From assembly GCA_949288095.1 (NCBI GenBank), contig CASEIX010000034.1, positions 1 to 49,197 on the forward strand: a DNA stretch of 49,197 nt, read 5' to 3'. The position numbers were made by a program, and so were the translations under genes. A model generated the notes under the pieces. That model did no database searches, was not told the origin of the DNA, and worked only from the letters and a program-made list of their open reading frames with translations. The DNA comes from an uncultured Eubacteriales bacterium (GTDB lineage Bacteria > Bacillota > Clostridia > TANB77 > CAG-508). This document shows, piece after piece, positions 8,065-17,745 of this stretch (positions are counted from its first letter, which is position 1; the number at the start of each line of letters is the position of its first letter).

Positions 8065-8934
8065 ATGAAAGAGCAACAATATGTATTGAAAAAACCAAAG
8101 ACATTTCATTTAAAAGACATCTTTGAATGTGGACAATGCTTCCGTTGGAATGAACAAGAAGATGGAAGCTATACAGGAATATGGAAAGAAAATGTGGTAA
8201 ATGTTAAAAAAGAAGGACAAGATTATGTATTTACTGGTATATGCAAAAATCAAAATTTAGAAGAGGAAATATATACATATTTTGATTTGGATAGAAATTA
8301 TGAAACAATAAAAGAAGAATTATCTAAAAAAGACGAGTATATGAAAACAAGTATTGCATATGGTAAAGGTATTAGAATCTTAAATCAAGATTTGTGGGAA
8401 ACGATTATATCATTTATCATATCGGCTAACAACAATATACCAAGAATAAAAGGAATCATTGAAAGATTATCAAAGGCATATGGACAAAAGATAAAATGGA
8501 AAGGAAACACATATTATACATTTCCAACACCAGAAGAGCTAAAAAATGTTACAGTAAAAGAATATAGAGATTTAGGATTAGGATTTAGAGATATTAGGAT
8601 TTATGAGACTACAAAAATGATCTTAGATGGAAAAGTAAATTTAAAGGAATTGAAAGAAAATCCAAATACAATGGAAGTAAGAGAAAAATTATTGACACTT
8701 TCAGGAGTAGGACCAAAAGTTGCAGATTGTATATTGTTATTTTCTGACTTGAAACGTTTAGAGGTATTTCCAATAGATGTGTGGGTAAGAAGGGTTATGA
8801 ACGATCTATATATACAAAATGAGGATGAAACAAAAGTAAGTAAAAAACAAATTGAAAAGATTGCAAGAGAGAATTTTGGGGATTTAGCAGGTTTAGCACA
8901 ACAATATTTGTTTTATTGGCGAAGAGAGGCGTAA
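8065..8934 (+). CDS. ogg: 8-oxoguanine DNA glycosylase/AP lyase (OGG1-like)
   Basis: 289 aa. It excises 8-oxoguanine and can nick the abasic site. The N-terminal domain keeps the OGG1 pattern FHLKDIFECGQCFRWNE (14-30). The helix-hairpin-helix is LSGVGPKVADCILLF (212-226), with catalytic Lys K218 and the Asp of the GPD motif at D238 (FPIDVWVRRVM). This length and N-terminal domain fit the OGG1/AlkA-like class rather than the shorter archaeal AGOG. It has its own promoter after the kinase terminator, and the fructose genes follow from a separate promoter. The start has TTAGGAGTG ahead of it. Confidence 0.9.
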   Translation: MKEQQYVLKKPKTFHLKDIFECGQCFRWNEQEDGSYTGIWKENVVNVKKEGQDYVFTGICKNQNLEEEIYTYFDLDRNYETIKEELSKKDEYMKTSIAYGKGIRILNQDLWETIISFIISANNNIPRIKGIIERLSKAYGQKIKWKGNTYYTFPTPEELKNVTVKEYRDLGLGFRDIRIYETTKMILDGKVNLKELKENPNTMEVREKLLTLSGVGPKVADCILLFSDLKRLEVFPIDVWVRRVMNDLYIQNEDETKVSKKQIEKIARENFGDLAGLAQQYLFYWRREA

Positions 8935-8952
8935 AATTAGGATATAAAAATA

Positions 8953-8981
8953 TTGTAAAATAAAAGTAGGTATGATAGAAT
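8953..8981 (+). promoter_or_regulatory. Promoter of the fructose genes
   Basis: TTGTAA (8953-8958), a 17-nt spacer, then TAGAAT (8976-8981) with a TG one base before it (extended -10). The fruK start at 9001 follows a GAGGAGGG binding site. No fruR-type regulator gene lies in the window. Confidence 0.6.
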
Positions 8982-9000
8982 CTGAAACGAGGAGGGAAAA

Positions 9001-9918
9001 ATGATTTATACAATAACATTTAATCCTGCATTAGATTATATCACGCAAGTTGAAAATTTTAAAATTGGTGAAATAAATAGAACAAAAACGGAAACAATAT
9101 TACCAGGAGGAAAAGGACTTAATGTTTCTATTGTACTAAAAAACTTAGAAATCGAAAATACAGCACTTGGTTTTGTGGCTGGTTTTACTGGAGAAGAGTT
9201 AATACGTAAAATGGAGTCACAAGGTATAAAGACAGATTTTGTTAAGGTAGAAAAAGGGTTAACAAGAATCAATGTGAAAATAAGTTCTATAAATGAAAAT
9301 AATGTGGAAGAAACTGCTTTAAATGGAATGGGACCACAAATGACAAAGGAAGATATGGAAGTATTATTTGAAAAAATACAAAAGATGTCAACAAATGATA
9401 TTGTGATTTTGTCAGGAAGTATACCTAAAAATATAGATAATGATATCTACGAAAAAATATGTAAAGAACTTAATGAAAAAGGTATCACATTTATAGTAGA
9501 TTCTACACAGGAATTACTTATGAATGTATTAAAATATCATCCTTTTTTAATAAAACCAAATAAAGAAGAATTAGAAGAAACACTAAATCGTAAAATTTTA
9601 ACAAAAGAAGATATTATTAATGCAGCGAAAACTCTGCAAAAAATGGGAGCACAAAATGTGTTAGTATCACTAGGAAATGATGGAGCACTGTTGTTAACGA
9701 AAGAGGATGGCACATATTATTCAAAAGCGCCTAGAGGACAAGTCGTCAATACAGTTGGATCAGGAGACTCTATGGTGGCAGGATTTTTAGCAGGATATTA
9801 TCAAACGAAAGATTATGAATATGCATTGAAAACAGGAGTGGCAGCAGGAAGTGCAAGTGCATTTTCTATACGACTTGCAACAAAAAAGGATGTTGATTTA
9901 CTTTTAAAACAATTATAA
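9001..9918 (+). CDS. fruK: 1-phosphofructokinase
   Basis: 305 aa PfkB-family sugar kinase converting fructose 1-phosphate and ATP to fructose 1,6-bisphosphate. The N-terminal motif PGGKGLNVS (35-43) and the C-terminal NTVGSGDSMVAGFLAG (250-265, catalytic D256 in GSGD) are both intact. NPALDYI near the start is typical of the FruK/LacC/PfkB clade. It is followed 99 nt later by the fructose-specific PTS permease, which makes its substrate; that pairing favours FruK over tagatose-6-phosphate kinase. The gap holds only a weak inverted repeat (TGTGTGT 9925-9931 / ACACACA 9951-9957). Confidence 0.93.
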   Translation: MIYTITFNPALDYITQVENFKIGEINRTKTETILPGGKGLNVSIVLKNLEIENTALGFVAGFTGEELIRKMESQGIKTDFVKVEKGLTRINVKISSINENNVEETALNGMGPQMTKEDMEVLFEKIQKMSTNDIVILSGSIPKNIDNDIYEKICKELNEKGITFIVDSTQELLMNVLKYHPFLIKPNKEELEETLNRKILTKEDIINAAKTLQKMGAQNVLVSLGNDGALLLTKEDGTYYSKAPRGQVVNTVGSGDSMVAGFLAGYYQTKDYEYALKTGVAAGSASAFSIRLATKKDVDLLLKQL

Positions 9919-10017
9919 AAAAGATGTGTGTTAACAAAATTAAGAATTCTACACACAGATGTGAAGACTGGTTTGCAGTACTTTACAAAAAAATAATACA
10001 AAAGAAAGGGGTAAAAT

Positions 10018-11934
10018 ATGAGAATTACAGATTTACTTAGCGAAAAAGCCATCACTCTACAAGGAAAAGCAAAGAACAAATCAGAAGCAATTGATGAATT
10101 AGTAGATTTAATGATGGAAAATGGAAACATTAAGGATAAGGAAGCATACAAAAAGGTAGTTTTAAAAAGAGAAGAAGATGGATCAACAGGAATTGGAGAG
10201 GGAATTGCCATTCCACATGGTAAAACAGATGCAGTAACAAAACCAGGTTTAGCTGCAATGGTAATTCCAGAAGGGGTAGATTTCAATTCATTAGATGGAA
10301 GTCCAGCAAAGTTGTTATTTTTAATAGCAGCACCAAATACAAAAGATAATGTACATTTGGATGTTTTAAGTAGATTATCTACACTTTTAATGGATACAGA
10401 ATTTAGAGAAGCATTATATAAAGCAAAATCAACAAAAGAATTTTTAAAATGTATAGATAAAGCTGAAAGTGAAAAATTGGGAGAAGAAAAAAATACAAAT
10501 GAGCAATATGAAATTTTAGCAATTACTAGTTGCCCAACAGGTATTGCACATACATATATGGCAGCAGAAGCGTTAGAACAAATGGGAGAGCAATTAGGGC
10601 ATAAAGTAAAAGTAGAGACTCATGGATCATCAGGTGTGAAAAATAAGTTTACAAAAGAAGAAATCAAAAATGCTAAGGGAATTATCATTGCATCAGATAC
10701 AAAAATCGATTTATCAAGATTTGATGGTAAAAAGTTAATAAAAGCAAAAGTAGCAGATGGAATTAATAAACCAAAAGAATTGATTGAACATGTATTGTCA
10801 ACCAATGCAAAAACCTATCATTCAAATAATAAAAACACTACGCAGGAAAATGATGAAGAAAAAGAAAAAATCGGGACAAAAATTTATAAACATTTAATGA
10901 ATGGTGTTACCCATATGTTACCATTTGTAGTTGGTGGAGGAATCTTAATAGCAATTGCATTTTTATTAGATGATTATTCAATAGATCCTTCAAATTTTGG
11001 TATGAATACACCAATTGCAGCTTTCTTTAAAACAATAGGAAATGCAGCATTTAATGTTATGCTATATATACTTGCAGGTTATATAGCTATGAGTATTGCA
11101 GATAGACCAGGTCTAGCAGTTGGATTTGTTGGGGGAATTCTAGCAGTACAAGGAACAACATTTGAATCATTAACAAATGGTGATATTACATTAGTCAGTT
11201 CAGGATTTTTGGGAGCATTAATTGCAGGATTTGCAGGAGGATATATTGTTTTAGGATTGAAAAAATTATGCAGTTATTTACCAGATAGTATAGAAGGTAT
11301 AAAGACAATTCTTTTATATCCTGTATTTGGAATATTAATCATGGGAACATTTATGTTATTAATAAATCCTTATGTAGCAGCAATCAATACAGCAATTAAT
11401 GATTATTTAGCTTCAATGAGTAATGCCAATAAAATTATATTAGGTGCTATCTTAGGTGGAATGATGGCTGTGGATTTAGGAGGACCTATTAATAAAGCAG
11501 CATATACATTCGGAACAGGAATGTTGGCATCAGGACAATATGAAATCATGGCAGCTGTTATGGCTGGAGGAATGGTTCCACCACTTGCAATTGCATTTTT
11601 AGCAACAGCATTCCCAAGAAAAATTCCTAAAAAAGATAAACAAGCAGCATATGTAAATTATATTATGGGATTATCATTTATATCAGAGGGAGCAATTCCT
11701 TTTGCATCAGCAGATCCACTAAGAACTATACCAGCATTTGTTATTGGATCAGCAGTGACAGGAGCACTTTCCATGTTGTTTAGTTGTACATTAATGGCAC
11801 CACATGGAGGAATATTTGTCATAGCAACCATTGGACATCCTGTAAAATATTTATTAGCAATTGTAGTAGGTGCTATTATTTCAACAGCAATTATGGCAAA
11901 ATTGAAAAAGAATTTGCCTGAGTATCAAAAATAA
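10018..11934 (+). CDS. fruA: PTS fructose-specific enzyme IIABC
   Basis: 638 aa in the domain order IIA-IIB-IIC. It takes up fructose and phosphorylates it to fructose 1-phosphate. The IIA domain (1-145) has the phospho-His H67 in GIAIPHGKT. The IIB domain (about 165-265) has phospho-Cys C172 in AITSCPTGIAHTYMAAEAL. A hydrophilic Asn/Glu linker leads to a IIC domain (~290-630) with about 8-10 membrane helices and the conserved MMAVDLGGPINKAAY and ISEGAIPFASADP segments. The ATG at 10018 follows GAAAGGGG. HPr, its phosphate donor, is encoded just downstream beyond a 41-bp inverted repeat. Confidence 0.95.
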   Translation: MRITDLLSEKAITLQGKAKNKSEAIDELVDLMMENGNIKDKEAYKKVVLKREEDGSTGIGEGIAIPHGKTDAVTKPGLAAMVIPEGVDFNSLDGSPAKLLFLIAAPNTKDNVHLDVLSRLSTLLMDTEFREALYKAKSTKEFLKCIDKAESEKLGEEKNTNEQYEILAITSCPTGIAHTYMAAEALEQMGEQLGHKVKVETHGSSGVKNKFTKEEIKNAKGIIIASDTKIDLSRFDGKKLIKAKVADGINKPKELIEHVLSTNAKTYHSNNKNTTQENDEEKEKIGTKIYKHLMNGVTHMLPFVVGGGILIAIAFLLDDYSIDPSNFGMNTPIAAFFKTIGNAAFNVMLYILAGYIAMSIADRPGLAVGFVGGILAVQGTTFESLTNGDITLVSSGFLGALIAGFAGGYIVLGLKKLCSYLPDSIEGIKTILLYPVFGILIMGTFMLLINPYVAAINTAINDYLASMSNANKIILGAILGGMMAVDLGGPINKAAYTFGTGMLASGQYEIMAAVMAGGMVPPLAIAFLATAFPRKIPKKDKQAAYVNYIMGLSFISEGAIPFASADPLRTIPAFVIGSAVTGALSMLFSCTLMAPHGGIFVIATIGHPVKYLLAIVVGAIISTAIMAKLKKNLPEYQK

Positions 11935-11940
11935 ATGTTC

Positions 11941-12065
11941 TGTTCAGCTCAATGTACAAAGGAGGATGTTTTAATAAATTATATAACAAATTCTAAAATA
12001 TCTCCAATCACATTCGTAATTAAATAATTTATTAAAACATCCTCCTTTGTGCATTGAACTGAACA
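11941..12065. repeat. 41-bp inverted repeat between fruA and ptsH
   Basis: Arm 11941-11981 is the reverse complement of arm 12025-12065 at 39 of 41 positions, around a 43-nt loop. The ascending arm contains AAAGGAGGATG (11958-11968), which looks like a perfect ribosome binding site but is fully paired and has no gene after it. No T tract follows, so it is not an ordinary intrinsic terminator. It begins 7 nt after the fruA stop. It could be a small non-autonomous mobile element or a processing/attenuation structure within the fru-pts operon. Confidence 0.8.
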
Positions 12066-12143
12066 ATAAGTAATAAAAAAGCAATAAAGTTTGAAAATTA
12101 ATTGTTTTCTAATCAATATAGTATGAAAGGAACGTGAGTAACT

Positions 12144-12410
12144 ATGGTAAAAGATACAATCATATTAAAAAATGAAACAGGATTACATGCAAGACCAGCA
12201 AGCGAATTGGCAAAACTTGCAGGTTCATTTAAAAGTATAATTAAATTAAATGTCAATGGTAAAACGGTTGATGCAAAATCAATATTAGGTATCATGGCAG
12301 CAGGAATCAAATATAATACAGAAATTGAAATAGAATGTGAAGGAGAAGATGAAGAAAAAGCTTTATCAGAAATTGTAAAAGGTTTTGAAAATAATTTTTG
12401 TGAAGAATAA
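12144..12410 (+). CDS. ptsH: Phosphocarrier protein HPr
   Basis: 88 aa, the usual HPr length. It carries phosphate from Enzyme I to the IIA domains. The active His is H15 in NETGLHARPAS, and the regulatory Ser is S46 in VDAKSILGIMA, the site modified by HPr kinase in Gram-positives for carbon catabolite repression. GAAAGGAACG precedes the ATG. It sits between the fructose permease and Enzyme I genes. A short imperfect hairpin at about 12432-12453 separates it from ptsI. Confidence 0.97.
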   Translation: MVKDTIILKNETGLHARPASELAKLAGSFKSIIKLNVNGKTVDAKSILGIMAAGIKYNTEIEIECEGEDEEKALSEIVKGFENNFCEE

Positions 12411-12478
12411 AAAGATTTTAGTGAAAGGTTTATAGGTTTATCCATAAAACCTAAATACATATATAAGGAATGATACAG

Positions 12479-14206
12479 ATGCTAAAAGGAAAAGGTGTTT
12501 CAACTGGTGTAGGATTCGGAAATATAGTGGTTTTAAAAAAAGTAGAAAGAAAGATAGAAAAGAAAACAATAGAAAATGAACAAGTTGAACAAGAATTAGA
12601 AAGACTTCATGAAGCATTAAACCAAGTGATTGATGAAACAGAAACACAAATGAAAAACATGAGTGGTACAGAAGCAGATATCATGCAAGCATATGTCATG
12701 ATTATGCAAGATCCTTCATTAATTCCAGAAACAGAAAATGCTATTAAGAATTCGCATTATAATGCAGAATATGCCGTAGAAGTTGGATTTAATAGTGTTA
12801 TACAAATTTTTGAGAACATGGATGATGAATATATGGCATCAAGAGCCAGAGATATTTTAGATATAAAAAATAGAGTATTAGGAAAACTATTCAAGGAAGA
12901 AAATATCGACTTAAGCAAATTAAATCCAAATACAATTATTGTAGCAACAGAATTAACCACTTCTGAAACTGCAAAACTAGATTTTAAACATGTATCTGGA
13001 ATTATCACAGAGCTTGGAGGAGAAAATTCACATACATCTATTATGGCAAGAACACATACAATTCCAGCCATTACCAAAGTAGAAGAAGCAACAAAAATAT
13101 TTAAAGATGGTGATAGTGTTGCCATTAATGGTACATCTGGAGAAATCTATGTAAATCCAACGGAAGAAGAAAAACAAAAATTGTTGGATTTAGAAAAACA
13201 ATTAGAAGAAGAAAAATCAGAGTTAGATAAATATAGAAATCAAGAAAGTGTTACAAAGGATGGAACAAAAGTAAAATTATATGCCAATATTGGGATTCCA
13301 GCAGATGCTGAAATAGCAGTTAATAATACTGCAGAAGGTGTTGGGTTATTAAGAAGTGAATTTTTATATATGGATAGTGATACAATGCCATCAGAAGAAA
13401 GTCAATTTGAAGCATATAAAAAAGTAGCAGAAATTATGAAAGATAAAGAAGCTATCATAAGAACATTAGATATTGGAGGAGACAAAGAGCTAAAATATCT
13501 AACGTTAGAAAAAGAAGCAAATCCATTTTTAGGATATAGAGCCATTAGATTGTGTTTAGATAATCCAACAATATTTAAAACACAGCTAAGAGCCATTTTA
13601 AGAGCAAGTGCATTTGGAAAATTAGCCATCATGTTTCCAATGATATCTTCAATAGAAGAATTACGAGCTGCTAAAGAGGTCTTAGAGGAATGTAAACAAG
13701 AATTAGATAATGAAAATATTTTATATGACAAAAATATTCAAGTAGGAATTATGATTGAAATTCCATCAGCAGCTTTAATAGCAGACAAATTAGCCAAAGA
13801 ATGTGATTTCTTTAGTATAGGAACAAATGATTTAATTCAATATACAGTAGCAGTAGAAAGAGGAAATGAAAAGATTTCTAAATTATATACAAAATACCAT
13901 CCAGCAGTTATCAAACTAATCAAAAAAGCAATTGATGGTGCACATTCAGCAAACATCATTTGTGGAATGTGTGGAGAAGCAGCCGGAGATCCAACTTTTA
14001 TACCACTTCTAGTGGGACTGGGACTAGACGAATTTTCAATGAATTCAAACAATATATTAAGAGCTAGAAAAACCATCAATAACTTAGATAAAGAAACATG
14101 TGTAAAACTTAGTGAAGAAATTTTACAAATGGCATCAGCAGAAGAAGTAGAGAAAAGATTGGGACAATTCGGGACGTTTCTTTTTGGACCTTTTATAAAA
14201 AAATAG
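12479..14206 (+). CDS. ptsI: PTS Enzyme I (PEP-protein phosphotransferase)
   Basis: 575 aa from the ATG at 12479, which lies 9 nt after AAGGA (12465-12469); the in-frame ATG at 12470 overlaps that site. It transfers phosphate from PEP to HPr. The His domain carries H185 in GGENSHTSIMAR; the PEP-binding barrel has EGVGLLRSEFL, FSIGTNDLIQYT and IICGMCGEAAGDP. The conserved protein seems to end around MASAEEVEKRL. The last ~14 residues, GQFGTFLFGPFIKK, are not family-like: they are translated from one arm of a palindromic repeat (14159-14193) that also supplies the stop context. Confidence 0.95.
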   Translation: MLKGKGVSTGVGFGNIVVLKKVERKIEKKTIENEQVEQELERLHEALNQVIDETETQMKNMSGTEADIMQAYVMIMQDPSLIPETENAIKNSHYNAEYAVEVGFNSVIQIFENMDDEYMASRARDILDIKNRVLGKLFKEENIDLSKLNPNTIIVATELTTSETAKLDFKHVSGIITELGGENSHTSIMARTHTIPAITKVEEATKIFKDGDSVAINGTSGEIYVNPTEEEKQKLLDLEKQLEEEKSELDKYRNQESVTKDGTKVKLYANIGIPADAEIAVNNTAEGVGLLRSEFLYMDSDTMPSEESQFEAYKKVAEIMKDKEAIIRTLDIGGDKELKYLTLEKEANPFLGYRAIRLCLDNPTIFKTQLRAILRASAFGKLAIMFPMISSIEELRAAKEVLEECKQELDNENILYDKNIQVGIMIEIPSAALIADKLAKECDFFSIGTNDLIQYTVAVERGNEKISKLYTKYHPAVIKLIKKAIDGAHSANIICGMCGEAAGDPTFIPLLVGLGLDEFSMNSNNILRARKTINNLDKETCVKLSEEILQMASAEEVEKRLGQFGTFLFGPFIKK

Positions 14207-14326
14207 CAAGAAAAATCTTGCTATTTTTTATATTGTATAATACAATTTGTAAAAGATAGTTTAGCTTGAAAGAAGTGCTTTTCAAGTATGTAAAGGTCCA
14301 AAAAGAAACGTCCCGAATTGTCCCAA
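14159..14326. repeat. GGGACG-family repeat: 35-bp perfect inverted repeat spanning ptsI end and addB leader
   Basis: Arm 14159-14193 is the exact reverse complement of 14292-14326 (35 of 35). The 98 bp between hold the ptsI terminator and a TATAAT (14236-14241). The core GGGACGTTTCTTTTTGGAC recurs almost unchanged at 43781-43797, with related GGGGACG pieces at 2808, 39719-39764 and 44647-44677. The left arm is translated as the ptsI tail. The right arm would encode VQKETSRIVP if addB were started too far upstream. Confidence 0.85.
14198..14229 (+). terminator. Intrinsic terminator of ptsI
   Basis: AAAAAATAGCAAG (14198-14210) pairs with CTTGCTATTTTTT (14217-14229); the loop is 6 nt and the descending arm runs into T residues. 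The ptsI stop codon TAG (14204-14206) lies inside the stem. Confidence 0.85.
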
Positions 14327-14358
14327 ATTATCCAAAATTGAGCATAAAGGAGAGAATC

Positions 14359-17300
14359 ATGGGTTTAAGAATTATTTATGGAAAAACAGGAACAGGAAAA
14401 AGTAGTTTATGTTTTTCAGAGATTGCAAAGTTAATAGAAAAAGAAGAAAATATATATTATATCACCCCTGAACAATTTTCATTTACAGCAGAGAAAAATC
14501 TAATGGGATTTTTAAATGAGAAGGCAGTCATGAATGCAGAGGTTATTACATTTAGTAGAATGGCTAATAGAGCTTTAAATGAAATTGGAGGAAGAAATAA
14601 AACTAATTTATCGAAATGTGGAAAAGCTATGCTCATTTATTCGATTTTATCGAAACATCAAAATGATTTCAAATTTTTGGGGAAAAGTGATGAAAACATA
14701 GAAATTGGTATTCAAAGTATTACAGAATTAAAGAAACATGGAATTACATTAGAGATATTAGATAAAGAGATTGAAAATCTAGAAGATAAATATTTAAAAA
14801 CAAAGTTAGAAGATATTCGATTCATTTATCAAAACTATGAGGAACAAATTTCAGAAAATTATATTGAAGAAACAGATTTGTTAGATTTTTTAGCAAAAAA
14901 TATAGAAAATTTAAGTTGGATAAAAAATAGTATAATCTATATAGATGAATTTTCAGGATATACAGCACAAGAATATGAGGTGATAAAACAATTTATCAAA
15001 TATGCAAAACAAGTGAATATTACGATATGTATTGATAATTTAGAAATGGAAACCAATCCAGATATAGATGTGTTTTATTCAAATAAACAAACATTAAAAA
15101 AGCTAATTAGAATGATTGATGAAAATCATTTTAAATTAGAAGAACCTGTTAATTTAGAAAATCAATATCGATTAAAGAATGAAGAATTACAAGTCTTGAG
15201 TCAGAATTTATTGAGTGCAAAATCCACAAAATATGTAAAAAATGTGGAAAACATACATTTATTTTTAGCAAAAAATCGATATTCAGAAATTGAAAATGTA
15301 GCGAAAACCATTTGTCAGTTGGTAAGAGAAAAAAGCTTAAGATACAAAGATATAGCCATTATTACAAAAAATATAGATATGTATTCTTCGTTAGTGAGAA
15401 GTATTTTTGCCAAATATGATATACCTGTATTTATTGATGAAAAAAGAGATTTAAATCAAAATATCATTGTGCAATTTGTACTTTCAATATTGGAAATCTT
15501 GACAAACAATTATACTAGTGAAGCCATGTTTAATTATCTGAAACTAGGTTTCTTAGATATAGAAGATGACGAAATTTTCAGACTAGAAAATTATTGTACA
15601 AAATGGGGAATTAAACGAAATAAATGGAAAGAAGATTTCAAATATGAATTAGATGATGAGTCTAAAAAACAAGAAATTGAAAGATTAAATGAAATTAGAA
15701 AACAAATCATAGAACCATTAATTGCTTTGAAGAAGCATATAGATAAGGAAAAGACAGCAACAAATATCACAAAACAACTCTATACATTTTTGCAAGAACA
15801 ACAGATAGAAGAAAAAATTTCTCAAAAAGTAAAATGGCTAGAAGAAAATGGCTTCATTGATTTAGCCAATGAATATGTTGAAAGTTATAACATCATTTTA
15901 GAAGTATTAGATGAAATTGTTTTGGTATTTCAAGAAGATAAGATGAGTATGGACACATATAGCAAGATTTTAAAAATTGGATTAAAAAATAGTGAATTGG
16001 GAAAAATTCCAGCTACACAAGATCAAGTAACTTTAGGAGATGTAGATAGAACAAGAAGCCATAAAGTAGATGTTGTATTTGTCATTGGATTAAATGATGG
16101 TGTTTTTCCAAGTGTGAATAAAGATGAAGGATTTTTAAATGATGCAGATAGAGAAACATTAAAAAATGATGGTATGGAATTGGCAAATGGCACATTAGAA
16201 AATTTATATGAAGAAAACTTTAATATATATAAAGTGTTAACAACTGCTGAACAAGAAATGTATTTGTCTTATGCTTCATCTGATGGAGAAGGAAAAGCTT
16301 TAAGACCATCTATCTTAATTCATAAAATTAAGAAAATGTTTCCAAAACTAGAGGAGCAAAGTGACGTAGTAGGTAAAAAGTATGAAATTGTAGGTCAAAA
16401 TATTACCTATGAAGAATTACTAGAAAAACTATATCAATTAAAAAATAAAGAAGATATAGAAAAACTATGGTATGCAGTATATGATTGGTATAAACAAAAT
16501 CCAAATTGGAATACCAGATTAGAACAAGATATGGAAGGGCTAACCTATACAAATGTACCTAAAAAATTAAAAAAAGCCAATATGGATAAATTATATGGAA
16601 ACACTTTACATACAAGTGTATCTAGATTAGAACAATATAGAAGATGTCCATTCTCTTATTATTTACAATATGGCTTAAAAGTGAAACCAAAAGAAGAACT
16701 AAAAATTCAAAGTTTTAATACAGGTTCTTTTATGCATGAGACTATTGATGAGTTTTTTAAATATGTACATGAAAACAACTTAAATTTAGCCGAATTAGAA
16801 GAGGTAGATATTCAAAAAATTGTATCTAAAATTATTGATGAAGATTTAGAATTATCAAAAAATTACATCTTTAAGGCAACTGTAAAATATAAAATCTTAG
16901 TAAGAAGATTAAAAAAGATTGTCAGTAAAGCATTAAAATATATTATTCAAACATTAATTTATAGTGATTTCACCATTAAAGGAACAGAAGTGGAATTCGA
17001 TAAAAAAGGAGAATACAAACCAATTGTATTAGAATTAGAAGATGGAAAAAGAATTGAAATTACTGGTAAAATTGATAGAATTGATATTGCTAAAGAAGAG
17101 GATGGAAATTATTTAAGAATTATTGATTACAAATCTTCAAGCAAAAATATTGATTTAAATGAAGTGTATGCAGGTTTGCAGATTCAATTATTAACTTATG
17201 CAGATGCTGTATGTAAGGAAGAAGATTTGATTCCAGCAGGGATATTTTACTTTTCACTATTAGAGCAAATGATAAAAGCAGATAAAAAAATATCAGATGA

Positions 17301-17745
17301 AGAAATAGAAGAATTGATTAGAAAAAACTTCAAGATGAAAGGATTAATTGTAGCTGACGTAAAAGTTATCAAAATGAATGATAATTCTCTAACAACAGGA
17401 ACTTCTAAAATGGTTCCCGCAGCCATTAGTAAATCAGGTGAAGTGATTGAAAAATGGACAAATGGTGTTAAACAAGAAGAGTTTTGTATATTGCAAAAAT
17501 ATATTTACCAAACCATAAAAGAAATTGGAAAAGAGATTTTTGATGGAAAGATTGATTTAAAACCATATTATAAAGAGGGAAAAACACCATGTGAATATTG
17601 TGAATATAAATCCATATGTACATTTGATCCAAGAAGGAAAGAAAATACATATCAATATATTCACAAATTGTCAAAAGATGATATAATAAGAAAAATGAAA
17701 AATGAAATTCAAAAAACAGAAGAGGAAAAAGAAGTTTTATGGTAG
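14359..17745 (+). CDS. addB: ATP-dependent nuclease subunit B
   Basis: 1128 aa from the ATG at 14359, preceded by AAAGGAGAG; an upstream open frame to 14266 runs through a repeat arm and is not coding. AddB is the partner of AddA in double-strand-break end processing. Visible: Walker A GKTGTGKSS near the N-terminus; the inactive-helicase core; a RecB-type nuclease domain with GKIDRID and YLRIIDYKSS; and the four Fe-S cysteines, one in RRCPFSYYLQYG and three in CEYCEYKSIC near the C-terminus. addA, usually the next gene, is absent: an MFS gene overlaps the 3' end by 7 nt. AddA must be encoded elsewhere or lost. Confidence 0.93.
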   Translation: MGLRIIYGKTGTGKSSLCFSEIAKLIEKEENIYYITPEQFSFTAEKNLMGFLNEKAVMNAEVITFSRMANRALNEIGGRNKTNLSKCGKAMLIYSILSKHQNDFKFLGKSDENIEIGIQSITELKKHGITLEILDKEIENLEDKYLKTKLEDIRFIYQNYEEQISENYIEETDLLDFLAKNIENLSWIKNSIIYIDEFSGYTAQEYEVIKQFIKYAKQVNITICIDNLEMETNPDIDVFYSNKQTLKKLIRMIDENHFKLEEPVNLENQYRLKNEELQVLSQNLLSAKSTKYVKNVENIHLFLAKNRYSEIENVAKTICQLVREKSLRYKDIAIITKNIDMYSSLVRSIFAKYDIPVFIDEKRDLNQNIIVQFVLSILEILTNNYTSEAMFNYLKLGFLDIEDDEIFRLENYCTKWGIKRNKWKEDFKYELDDESKKQEIERLNEIRKQIIEPLIALKKHIDKEKTATNITKQLYTFLQEQQIEEKISQKVKWLEENGFIDLANEYVESYNIILEVLDEIVLVFQEDKMSMDTYSKILKIGLKNSELGKIPATQDQVTLGDVDRTRSHKVDVVFVIGLNDGVFPSVNKDEGFLNDADRETLKNDGMELANGTLENLYEENFNIYKVLTTAEQEMYLSYASSDGEGKALRPSILIHKIKKMFPKLEEQSDVVGKKYEIVGQNITYEELLEKLYQLKNKEDIEKLWYAVYDWYKQNPNWNTRLEQDMEGLTYTNVPKKLKKANMDKLYGNTLHTSVSRLEQYRRCPFSYYLQYGLKVKPKEELKIQSFNTGSFMHETIDEFFKYVHENNLNLAELEEVDIQKIVSKIIDEDLELSKNYIFKATVKYKILVRRLKKIVSKALKYIIQTLIYSDFTIKGTEVEFDKKGEYKPIVLELEDGKRIEITGKIDRIDIAKEEDGNYLRIIDYKSSSKNIDLNEVYAGLQIQLLTYADAVCKEEDLIPAGIFYFSLLEQMIKADKKISDEEIEELIRKNFKMKGLIVADVKVIKMNDNSLTTGTSKMVPAAISKSGEVIEKWTNGVKQEEFCILQKYIYQTIKEIGKEIFDGKIDLKPYYKEGKTPCEYCEYKSICTFDPRRKENTYQYIHKLSKDDIIRKMKNEIQKTEEEKEVLW

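Noticed and set aside
14266..14358. Upstream start for addB
   Set aside because: The extra 31 codons are translated from the right arm of an inverted repeat; the ATG at 14359 has AAAGGAGAG and starts at the Walker A region as in the family.
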